Shown here piece after piece: positions 12,701-22,200 of a stretch of 64,000 bases of DNA. The stretch is from positions 90,464,805-90,528,804 of the forward strand of contig NC_088775.1 in NCBI RefSeq assembly GCF_954871325.1, written 5' to 3'. This DNA comes from Gordionus sp. m RMFG-2023 (lineage: Eukaryota; Nematomorpha; Gordioida; Chordodea; Parachordodidae). A program made the position numbers and the translations under genes. Every line of letters begins with the position of its first letter. The first letter of the stretch is position 1. The notes under the pieces were generated by a model that was not told the origin of the DNA, ran no database searches, and worked only from the letters and a program-made list of their open reading frames with translations.

Positions 12701-12780
12701 TTTTTAAAAGTAAAAGATCTTCAAATTTTACGATCTTCAAAGATCTAGATCTTTGAAGATCTTTTTATTTTGAGCAAATG
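9761..12780 (-). repeat. Right inverted arm of the large hAT element
   Basis: Reverse complement of 1435-4806: inner junction, TTCTCTATAAA module (about 10195-10400), unique part, 119-bp array with about five good units (about 11640-12380), and GATCTT tip (12555-12770). The similarity runs out near 12770-12780, just before TACAACTCTGATGG, taken as the element's right edge. Confidence 0.85.
11640..12380. repeat. 119-bp tandem array, right arm
   Basis: TCTTCACTGAAATTTTAA recurs at about 11645, 11764, 11883, 12003 and 12123, then more degenerate at about 12230 and 12355. Each unit carries the palindrome TGACAATTGTCA or a one-base variant. Array length differs from the left arm, which accounts for most of the arm-length difference. 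Confidence 0.8.
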
Positions 12781-13049
12781 TACAACTCTGATGGAGGTAT
12801 AGGATGGCATAGTTACGCGCCTGTTTAATCTTATATCACCTATGTAAAATATAAAAATTTTGTTAAAACTTTTAGTCTATTTAGCCTTTATTTTTTTTAA
12901 ATAAAATGTAAGTTAAATTGATTATGTAATTGGACAGTTCTATTAAATTTTTTAATATTTCTTAACTTTTAAATATTTTTTTTATAGTGTAAATATTTTA
13001 TAATTGTATTTGATCAGTTCGATTTTTACATTAACTCAGTATACAATGA

Positions 13050-13150
13050 CAGACGACAATCTTCTTATTTTATCAAAATTTAGTCATGACTAACAAATGA
13101 TTCCAGCAGTGTAATCCATAAATACATTATTTGTTAGCCAGGCAAAAATC
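13050..13150 (+). pseudogene. Decayed duplicate of DRAP1 exon 1
   Basis: CTTCTTATTTTATCAAAATT, a truncated ATTCCAGCAGT and a GCCAGGCAAAAAT tail recur in the same order at 13150-13270, where they frame exon 1 and the start of exon 2 of the NC2-alpha gene. This first copy lacks an open reading frame. It looks like a short local tandem duplication of the gene's 5-prime end; it could instead contribute to the promoter or 5-prime UTR. Confidence 0.5.
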
Positions 13151-13176
13151 TTCTTATTTTATCAAAATTCCTTATC

Positions 13177-14886
13177 ATGCCTAGTAAAAGGAAAAAGTTT
13201 GATTCAAGATTTCCAGCAGTTTTAATCAATAAATATTTTATTATAATAATGATAATTGATAGGCAAAAATTAAAAAAATAATGCAACTTGATGAAAATAT
13301 TGGGAAGGTAGCTTCTACTGTTCCTATAGTTATATGTAAATAAAAATATATAAATATTTATCCTATTTTAATAGCTCAAGCTTTGGAATCATTTTTGAAA
13401 TGTTTTTTATTGGATATTGTTGATAAAAATCCAAATCAAAGGGTTAAAACCTTATCACCACAACTTGTGTAAGTTATATCTAAATAATATTTCTAAATAA
13501 ATGTAATCAAGGATATTTATATTTTTTTAGACATATAAAGTAATAAATTTATTTTGTATATTTAAAACAAAATATTTTTTTAAATATTATTTACAATCCA
13601 TTATAATTTAGGGGTGTACTGATACCACTTTTTGGAGGTTAATCTAATAATAAATTGGTATTGCCCTAATCTGTATTGCCTTGATATATATTTAATAGGT
13701 CCTAGTTTTATTATACCATAAAATAAGTCATTTAAAAATATACTATTTTCAAATATTAATTAAATTTTCATATAGGTTTATTTATTCATTAATATCAATA
13801 AAAAAGTATAAACATTGATAATTGTTTTAATCATTTTATATATCAAAAGTCCATCTATCATTTAGAAATTAGAATCCCTAGTTATTTTATAATCTATATA
13901 AGTTTCTAGAATTTTTGTAAAATTTATTAAATTTAAAAATTTATATGCATTATTAAAATAAATGATTTTTATATTTCATTTAATCTGGTTAGTTTTTTTT
14001 AAAAAAACAATCGCTTCAATTATATAAGAATACTTAATTTATGCCTAGTATACTTAATTAATGCCTAAACATATTTACTTAAATATCAATAAATTAAAAA
14101 ATTATTTTTAATTAAGACACACTTTTATTGGATCTAATAAATAAATTTAATAATATTGGCCAATAAACTATATTTAAAAAAATAATTCTTGTCTGAAAAA
14201 AAGTATCAGTACACTATTAAAAATAAAACCTATATTTTTTCTTTCTAATTGGATTAGAGGAGCAATTAATTAAGCAAATCACACTTACTATAAAGGCCTT
14301 ATACATGGGGTTGTTAAAAAGCCCGCTTTGGTTCAATTTTAAAAACAGCCAGATTTAGATCTTAGCAAAAATGATATTATATACTCTCGAGGTTTGACAG
14401 GTATCTAAACCTTTTTGCCATCTTTGAGCAAAATCTCCAGTCTTAAATAAGATTATTTTGGCTAAATTCTTAATCATATCATATTTAAGAATTGACCCGA
14501 ATCTGGCTTTTTAACAACCCTTACTTTCTTACCTATAACTTTAATTTCTTTTTCTATCTTTATAAAGCTTATTTTATTTTATTTTTGTTAAAAATGGAGA
14601 TTTCAATATTTTCCAATATTGTTTTCTAAATTATTATTTTGACAGAAAAGAATCTACCTTACAAAATCCGAGATGGAACTTTCTTGAAAAATTAATGGCT
14701 TCCGTACCTGACCAGAAACAATCAGTAGATATTTATTCAAATAAACCAAACACTAGTAATAGAATATCGAAGAACGATTCATTAGCAGGTGAAAACACTG
14801 TGTCATCTGATGATGAAGACCATCGTGAAATTGAAAAAAATAGTATTCTCACTCAGAATGATAGTGGCTCTGAAGAAAATATTTAA
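13177..14886 (+). CDS. DRAP1: NC2-alpha / DRAP1, histone-fold TBP repressor subunit, 149 aa
   Basis: Four exons, 13177-13218, 13263-13335, 13375-13468 and 14646-14886, join in phase (42+73+94+241 nt). The start MPSKRKKFDSRFPAAKIKKI and the following IMQLDENIGKVA match the animal NC2-alpha N-terminus; EKLMASVPD near residue 90 matches the LKDLVASVPD end of its histone fold. The rest is an acidic Ser-rich tail ending GSEENI. NC2-alpha pairs with NC2-beta (DR1) and holds TBP on TATA promoters, blocking TFIIA/TFIIB in the nucleus. Length is shorter than the roughly 205 aa of the human protein, mainly in the tail. Introns 1 and 2 are 44 and 39 nt; intron 3 is 1.2 kb and carries a MITE. A possible AATAAA lies at 14979-14984. 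Confidence 0.88.
14308..14520. repeat. Family B MITE in DRAP1 intron 3
   Basis: GGTTGTTAAAAAGCCCGCTT at the left faces AATCTGGCTTTTTAACAACC at the right. Related to family A but with AAAGCC in place of AACGGCTC. Other B copies: about 15821-16038, 20225-20444 and 56995-57191. Confidence 0.7.
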
Positions 14887-16216
14887 TAACAAAATCAACT
14901 AATATTTTAACGTTTAATTATATGACCAATATTTTTCTATTATAAATAACATTATAATGCAAAAAACAAAATATGGAAAATAAAAATCAATTTGGTTTAA
15001 ATCGTAATATTAAATATCAAGTTTTTTTATTGCGATTTAAAAAAATAATAATTTTCAAAATTCATCACTTACAAATTGCTTGTAATTTTGCTTCAAATAA
15101 CTCTTTGAATATTATTTAAACGTATTTTAAAAGTTTAACCCATTAATTACCTAGATATGATAAACAGAAAAAATCTAGAAGTGGATTGCTTAACTCTATA
15201 AGCAAGGAAATAGTCATTAAAAGATATCCAGATCAAAGGACAAGCAATTGCCATTAAATGGGGAGGGGAAAGGAGTGAAAATCCAAGTAATTCTTGGTGT
15301 AAGCTTGTAAAAAGGCAAAAGACTTATTAAAATCATAAAACTTTAGAACTGAAAAAAAAATTTGATAAATGTTTAAGTTTTAATTCAAAAGCTTTAAAGA
15401 TGTGCAAGAATCTAGGTATAAAAAAACTAATGGGAAGGTGGGGAAGATTCTTTAGCAAATTAAAAAGGGATTGCTTCAAGATGTCAAAATTTTTGATAAA
15501 GTTAAGTCGAAAATTCCATATGGGGAATGATATAAATGTCTGGGAGTATGTATCAAAATTAAATACTATTTTTAATGTTCCAAAAATTTAGAATTTGATT
15601 TGCAAATACAAATAACAAAATTAGAGCTAATTGACTTAATTTCTAGCATTTATTCATATCAAGGAAATCTCTTACGGAAAAAAATTATAGAGATAGAACA
15701 ATACATAACCTTGCTAATAAACTTGACCCAAGATATTGTTAATTTAATTTTAAAGACAATAAAATTGATGAATGATTCAAAATATTATTGAACCAGGATA
15801 ACTATATGATGTCGCGAGTATACTGTTGAATAAAAACCTGATTTAGGGTCGATTTTTCAAAACAGCCTGATTAAAATTTTTAGCCAAAATAATACCATCG
15901 AGATATGACTGATTGATGTTCCAAGTATTTCTACCAGCTATGAGCAAAATCTTTAAGCTTACATAATGCTATTTCGATTATAATCTTAATCGGGCCGGTT
16001 TTTTAAAACCGAGCCGAATCTGACTTTTTAACAACACTAGCTGTGTGAACAAATGGCAAATTAGTCGATTTTAGAGGTCTGGAATCTTTCATTTTCGAAC
16101 GAAGAAAAGGAATTAAATAATTAAAATTATTTACATGAAAAATATTGATCTCTAAAAATAATTTTTTTAAAATGAAATTTTCCCTTCTTCTCCGAGATTT
16201 ACATCCCAAGTTCCAG
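14887..16216. other. Intergenic stretch with a possible coding relic and a MITE
   Basis: 15160-15790 has broken frames with unusually many Lys/Phe codons, for example the 63-residue frame at 15400-15591 (SKLKRDCFKMSKFLIKL within it). I do not recognise a family and there is no splice-consistent model, so I treat it as a possible decayed transposon or gene fragment. About 15821-16038 is a family B MITE, with ACTGTTGAATAAAAACCTG at one end and TTTTTAACAACACT at the other. Confidence 0.45.
15821..16038. repeat. Family B MITE
   Basis: Near-palindrome with ACCTGATTTAGGGTCGATTT facing GAGCCGAATCTGACTTTTTA and an ACAACACT right tip. No clear target duplication. Confidence 0.65.
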
Positions 16217-16504
16217 CTACGACCATTCTAAGTGAGCGTGAATTTTTTTGTAGCTGGGGTGGCTAATCTCAAACTCGACAAGATCCTCAATATGTTCTTC
16301 CACTTTAAAATAAAATTATTTTTTATGCATGAATATAATTATTTAATTTATCATATTATAATATTGGAAAAATAAATCTTATTTCAAATAAATGATTAAA
16401 TTTTAATGTTCATAAATTTTTTTTTTAAAAACAATTAAGAAAAAAAAATAGAAAACCGCTGCCAATATAAACTGTGGCGTGAAAATCGACGAGACGCCAA
16501 TGGC
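16217..16504 (-). CDS. Possible last two exons of an unrecognised gene
   Basis: On the minus strand, 16504-16457 (48 nt) and 16302-16217 (86 nt) are bounded by AAG|GC, GCG|GTTTTC and TTTAAAG|TG sites and join in phase to give HWRLVDFHATVYIGS followed by VEEHIEDLVEFEISHPSYKK and a short HAHLEWS end. Codon use is rich in GAG, GTC, CAC and AGC, unlike the AT-rich neighbourhood, and the join creates no stop. I do not recognise the family, and no upstream exon was found between here and TGS1. The competing reading of the same DNA (IIEVTFHFKAIGVSSIF) does not continue past the splice site convincingly. An accidental open pair remains possible. Confidence 0.4.
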
Positions 16505-17166
16505 CTTAAAGTGAAACGTCACCTCTATAATTTTTTTCATCGGGGTAAAGGAGTCAACTCTACATAATTTATTATTCTCAAACATTAATTATATGAAAGG
16601 TGGCATTTTGCCTGATATCTCCGAAGGTATAAAATTTAAACCTGAAAAATTTTCACAAATATAGCAATTTCAAAATTAAAAGTTATTGGCCACTAAGATT
16701 TTTTTAAAAATTTTATGATAGTATGTTCATAAAATTTAATGGTAAAATGAAGGAATATTTGAAATTTTGTATAATCAACAAATGTTCCTTATATATTATC
16801 GAAAGTTGCTATAAAAAGTAATCCTTATTAAATATTATCTAAGTGAGAATATTTTTTTTTGAAATCTCCTATAATTTTAATATCAAATAGTTTAAAAAAA
16901 AAATAATTCAAAAAATCATTTGAATTTATATAAAATTTTGAAAATGCATCATTTTAAAATTGAGAATGGAAAAATTTTATATGTAGGAATGATTATATAA
17001 CATTAATCAGCTCAGAGTAAGCATTTACAGAATAAGCTCTTTAAATCGACACTTATTCTGATTTCAAGAATCTTTTATACATAATCAAGTATAACAATTT
17101 CCCCCTACCTAAATACCTTAGTCATTCTATTTTGTATTTATTGTATATTGAAAAAATAAATAAATT
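16505..17166. other. Stretch with no supported gene
   Basis: AT-rich, no family repeat recognised. If the minus-strand exons at 16217-16504 are real, their upstream exons should lie here; a minus-strand frame around 16590-16655 (TFGDIRQNATFHIIN after a TTTTCAG) is a weak candidate but does not join in phase. Confidence 0.35.
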
Positions 17167-17172
17167 TTTATT
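17167..17172 (-). terminator. Candidate poly(A) signal for TGS1
   Basis: AATAAA on the minus strand about 55 nt after the TGS1 stop codon. In such AT-rich DNA the hexamer is common, so position is the only support. Confidence 0.4.
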
Positions 17173-17225
17173 CAATAAGGCAAATTCAAATATATTAAGC
17201 ATAACAAAAAAATGCTTTGTAATTT

Positions 17226-18612
17226 TTATATTAATTTTTTGATATTTGAGGGTTTCATTAAATTTTGTAAATCCAATAATTCTTTACTAAAAGGATCTTC
17301 TTGGTTTAGTTCAGGTAATTTTCTTTTGTTAATAGAATTTTTGGTACTTTTAGAAGAATTTATCACACTAAAAACATCATCTGTCTCATACTGGCAAATG
17401 TCATAATATTCATTTTCTCTTTCATTATCATCAAATTTAATATCTTTACTAGGTTCTTTAACATTTTTATATACAGTCTTGGGTGGATTCTTTAATTCTT
17501 CATTTGGAATGTTATTTACATATTTTTTATCATTAGGATCATTTATTAAATCCCCTGTGTAAACTGTAATTCTTTTAAAAGCGTTTTTTAGATAATTTTT
17601 CTCTATTTCAAAAGGTTCATTTCTAAATAATTGCCCTATCTTAAATAAAATAAAATACATTTATTTATTTAAATATTTTTACTGATTTTAATGATGTATT
17701 TCTTGGTAGACTAAACATAATTTGTTTTGATTTTTGGTGAGTTTTGCATAAATGGTATGCATTAGGGAGGTTTATTATTGAAAAATTAGGATCACAACAA
17801 TCTATAGAAGTATTAGCAAGATAATTAGGACCACCCCATGGTACATCTACATATATGACATCAATGAATGGTCTTCTAAAACCTCTTTCAAAAAGAATTC
17901 TAAAGTCAGCCTGTATAAAATCAATATAATTTGCAACATTATATATCTCTGCATTTATTTTTGCTGCTTCTAATTTGATAGGATCAATATCTACCCCAAA
18001 AACTAATAAAATTTGATTATTTAAATATAACCTATAATAATACCAAATAAAAAATGATTTGCTGCTTGAATACATGTACTCCCAACACCACAACACACAT
18101 CTATAAATATATCATCTTGGGACCTAGATGTGATATGGTTAGCAATTTTTTCGTGGCATACAGAAAACCAACTCTCTTAAAATAATTTTATAAGGAACAA
18201 AAACATATAAAAATAGACCTTCATCCATTTTAATTCCTTCATCAAACTTAGAAAAAAGATGGTATCTCTGCACCCAATATTTGGATAAGTTAAAATTTGT
18301 TGAACTTAAATCAGGATTATCAATATCTATTGTATCTATAAAGCTACTGTTTTTAGTGCAATCGGAGTTATATTTTAAGGATACTACGTTTACGAGACTA
18401 TCATTAACATTTTGATGGATTTGTTCATTAGTAATTTCAATATTTTCTGTGGTTTGCTCATCATTTACAACTTGAATATTTTTTAAATCTTGATTGTCTA
18501 ATAAATCTTTGACCTGATTGATTGCAAAGGCTAACGAGTTTCTTTTCTTATATTGAGATTGTCTGGCCTTTTTATTTTTATCAATCTTATTAGCCAACAA
18601 ATCTAATTTCAT
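17226..18612 (-). CDS. TGS1: Trimethylguanosine synthase, 419 aa
   Basis: Four exons on the minus strand: 18612-18219, 18175-18044, 18002-17683, 17639-17226 (394+132+320+414 nt), all joined in phase by introns of 43, 41 and 43 nt. The protein methylates the m7G cap of snRNA, snoRNA and telomerase RNA to 2,2,7-trimethylguanosine using S-adenosylmethionine. Visible: the family block KYWVQRYHLFSKFDEGIKMD ahead of the domain, ESWFSV (human EGWFSV), SAM-binding DVCCGVGS (157-164), DIDP (180-183), catalytic PWGGP (230-234; human PPWGGP), and LPRNTSLKS leading to IEKNYLKNAFKRIT. The N-terminus is short compared with the roughly 850-aa vertebrate protein; the C-terminus carries a charged extension of about 100 residues ending IKKLI. 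CCGVGS replaces the usual FCGVGG. Divergent from gamma-tubulin with 601 bp between start codons. Confidence 0.92.
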
Positions 18613-19213
18613 TTTGGGAAATTTATAACAAACGTCAAATGACCGATTTTAAATTATAGAAAAATGACGGAACATTAGGAAATATATTCTTCAATAGAAA
18701 TTTTTATTTAATTTGATAATCTTTTAAATTCTTTAATCGAATTCAATTATTCAAGTTTTTGATGTATATATATATATACTCTTTATTTCTAGTAAAATTT
18801 TATTTCATCTCTTGTTAAGTGGAATTCTCCCTGAAACTTGCATTCAGAAAAATAAAATGAAGATATTTGTCTCGAAATAGGCTTAATAATGCACTTAAGA
18901 TGATTATAATTTATGTGGATTATTATAAAGATAAACTGATATTAGTAAATGAGTGTGTCTATGTCACTTTAAATTAGAATTATTGGCATTAATATAATCC
19001 AACATAATTATAATTTTTGATCATTTAGATGGTATTGATCAATCATTCATAATGTAAACGTCAATAATAAAGCTGTTGGCCTTAATCTTAATAGCAAATA
19101 TTTTATATAATAATGCTAATTGTTTTTATTTTTGATAATTTTTTCGACATATTTAGCATCTACTCTTATTCAAAAAGTTACGCTAAAATCAAAATTTGAA
19201 AATTCTGAGTCTG
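18613..19213. promoter_or_regulatory. Shared upstream region of TGS1 and gamma-tubulin
   Basis: 601 bp between two divergent start codons. It holds a TATATATATATATA run near 18766-18778 and no recognised repeat or exon. Both 5-prime UTRs and promoters must lie here unless there are upstream non-coding exons; a bidirectional promoter is an inference from spacing. Confidence 0.5.
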
Positions 19214-22200
19214 ATGCCCCGAGAAATAATAACATTGCAAATAGGACAATGTGGAAATCAGAGTAAACCTTTATTACATTTAAAAAATATTTTATTATCT
19301 ATTAAGTTGGTATGGAATTTTGGAAGACCCTCTGTTTAGAGCATGGTATCAATTCAGGTAAAATTATATATATGTAATATATAAGTCATTTTATTTATTA
19401 GATGGTATATTAGAAAATTTTGCAACTGAAGGGATTGACAGAAAAGATGTTTTCTTTTACCAAGTACCTAATATTTTTAGTGATATATATATATACCATT
19501 TCTAAGGCAGATGATCAACATTATATACCAAGGGCCATTCTTTTAGATTTGGAACCTAGGGTTATCAACTCTATTCTATCTTCCCCATTTGCAAATCTCT
19601 ATAACAGAGAAAATATATATTTATCTGAACATGGTGGAGGTGCTGGTAATAATTGGGGAAGTGGATTTTCTCAAGTTTATTAATAAATAAATTTTATATT
19701 TTTTGTTATAAATTAAAAAAAATTTAAATTTATTTTATAGAAAAAACTTTTTATAATAAATTATTTTTAAGTATCCCAAAATTATTATCTATAATATAAA
19801 ATTAAATATTTATAGGCTGGTCAAAGAAGTGAAGAAATTTTTGACATTATTGATAGAGAAGCTGATAACAGTGACAGTTTAGAAGTAAATAAGGAAATCT
19901 ATAATTTATTTTTAAAAAAATCAGGGTTTATCAATTTACCAAATGTATATAAGATTAATAATTTTATTTTTGTGATTAAACATATCACATTTTTATAGAT
20001 GAAATTACATTATTAGACAGTTGCACAATGTGCGCCTAGCATTATAAGAAATGAATCTGACCCTTAATCATAAAAAAAAACAACATTAATATAAAAGAAA
20101 AATATTTATAGTAAGTCAATACATTGATACTGAATTACCATTCTATTCATAGGGTATTCAGAATTTTCCTATAGGTGGAGGGGGCACTATTGCCATAAAT
20201 TTTATTGAGGTTTTTTAAGTCCCTAGTGTTGTTAAAAAGCCTGATTCAGGTTGATTTAGAAAAATGGCCCGATTAAGATTATAACCAAAATAATCTTATG
20301 TAAGCCTAAAGATTTTGTATATAGATGGGAGAAATGCTTGGACATCTATTTGCAAAATCTCAATGCTTACATAATATTATTTTTGCTAAAATCTTAATTG
20401 GGATATTTTGAAAATCAACCTAAATCAGGCTTTTTAACAACACTATTAGGTTTACTTATTGTAAAAATTAATTTGGGGTTGGTTTTCAATTTATTTTTAC
20501 ATAAATGCTTCTTCTTTTCTAAAAATTTTGAACTAGTCATTATTTTTAAAAATAAATAATTTTCCTTAACGAGTTCTTATTTATAGTGATAAATTGTGCA
20601 CATTTTCGTAGGGTTTATTTGCTTACAATGATATTTACAAAAAACAGGATAATTATTGGTGGGGTAGGAAATTTCTCACTTAAATAAAAAAATCTTTTGT
20701 TGATCACAAAAATTGATAATTTATTTAAGATTTTAAAAAAAATATCAATTTTTATGCATAAAATGCTCACTATTATTTTAAAAAAAAGGTGTTTTGAATT
20801 GTCATGTGATCGAAATTCCTGTTTTGATGATTCTCAAAAGAAAAATTTTTCATTCAAAAAAATTCCTTAAGATTTTTGATATTAGCAGAAATATGTTATT
20901 ATTTTTTTTTTCAAAATTAATTCATGTTTTCTAAAATCTGATTTTATAGGAAATGTTTACCATCATGTTTGGAATACCGACCCTAAAGAGGCATTAGACA
21001 ATTTTTGCTGTGAACCTTTATTGAATTTAATACAAATTATATTTTATCTTTCCTTAGATTTTTTCAGAGTTGTTAAAGGATCTAGATATAAAAATGTGGT
21101 ATCTGTATCTGTATCTAGATAGATTTTTGATTAAAATATCGGTATTTAGATATTATAGACGATGTATCTGTACCTAGATCCATTTAAAAAGTATCTTTTA
21201 ACAACTCTGGATTTTTTAATATAAATTTTAAAAGACTTCAAAGGCTATTGGCTAAATTATCTACAATTCGTAGGGATAGCTGTATTTTAAACATGTTGAA
21301 ATGTATTTCCGGTAAAGGCATTCCAAACACGAGAGAATAAATTTCCGGGAAAAAATCAGATTTTTAGGAATTTTTATATAAAAAAAAACGCGATCAAAAA
21401 ATGAATTAAATTTGAAAAAAAAATAAACACATTGCCACGTGACATATATAACGGTGAACTTGGTGAGGTCGAGATTTTTTGCTTCCCTGGACAGGATTCG
21501 AATTTTTATTTCATCTTTTAAGTATAGTTCGCGAATATTCTTTCTAGCTCAATCCCGGATTTTTTTTTTTATCATTTTACCACCCGGAATCATTGACATA
21601 TATTAATATCTAGACTGACGATGCATTCATCAAATGTACATCAATGAAAATCAGCTGGGGACGCCCTTTTGATTTAAACGAGAGGCCAATTTATTCCTGT
21701 CTGATGCAAACTTTATTAAAGAATAGCCTGATCATCGAGATAATAAGGAAGCAAGTTATCAATTTAATAGTAATTTTTAACTTGAGAGTAATTGCTATAT
21801 GCGTTATACCAAAATGGCAGGTCCAGCTGATTTCCATTCAACGGCGCTTTCAAATGCATTATTATTAACACATCGTCAGTCTAGTTATTATTATATGTCA
21901 TTGGTTCGGACCGAATCGCAAGTTTCGTAAGCAGATAGAATAAACTCAGAACCTTTAGAATCCTAAAAGATTTTCCAGAACCCGGATTCTAATAGGGTTT
22001 AGGGGTTCGAGAATAGTTTTTTCTTCTTCTTCCATTTATATTCATTATTATAAAAAAAAACTTTTTTTTCTTCATGGAATCATTTATCTTGATTTATGTT
22101 GCGCATGCACATACATTACAGTTAGCTCATTAATAATTCTTTATAAAAATAAATAAATTTATGCGAGAAAGATTTTTGACCGAGCGAGGCAAGAGTTTTT

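Larger units (their letters stand above)
1435..12780 (+). mobile_element. Large hAT transposon with about 3-kb inverted arms
   Basis: The left arm (1435 to about 4806) and right arm (about 9761 to 12780) are reverse complements; the central 5 kb holds one hAT transposase gene whose start codon lies about 40 bp inside the left arm's inner edge. Arm-gene-arm symmetry argues that this is one element, not a gene caught between two others. The 210-nt frames at 3111-3320 (minus) and 11240-11449 (plus) encode identical 69-residue strings, so the arms are very similar; their length difference is mostly array copy number. hAT elements usually have 10-30 bp terminal repeats, so kilobase arms are unusual. 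Ends are inferred: the left tip is lost in the N gap. Confidence 0.75.
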
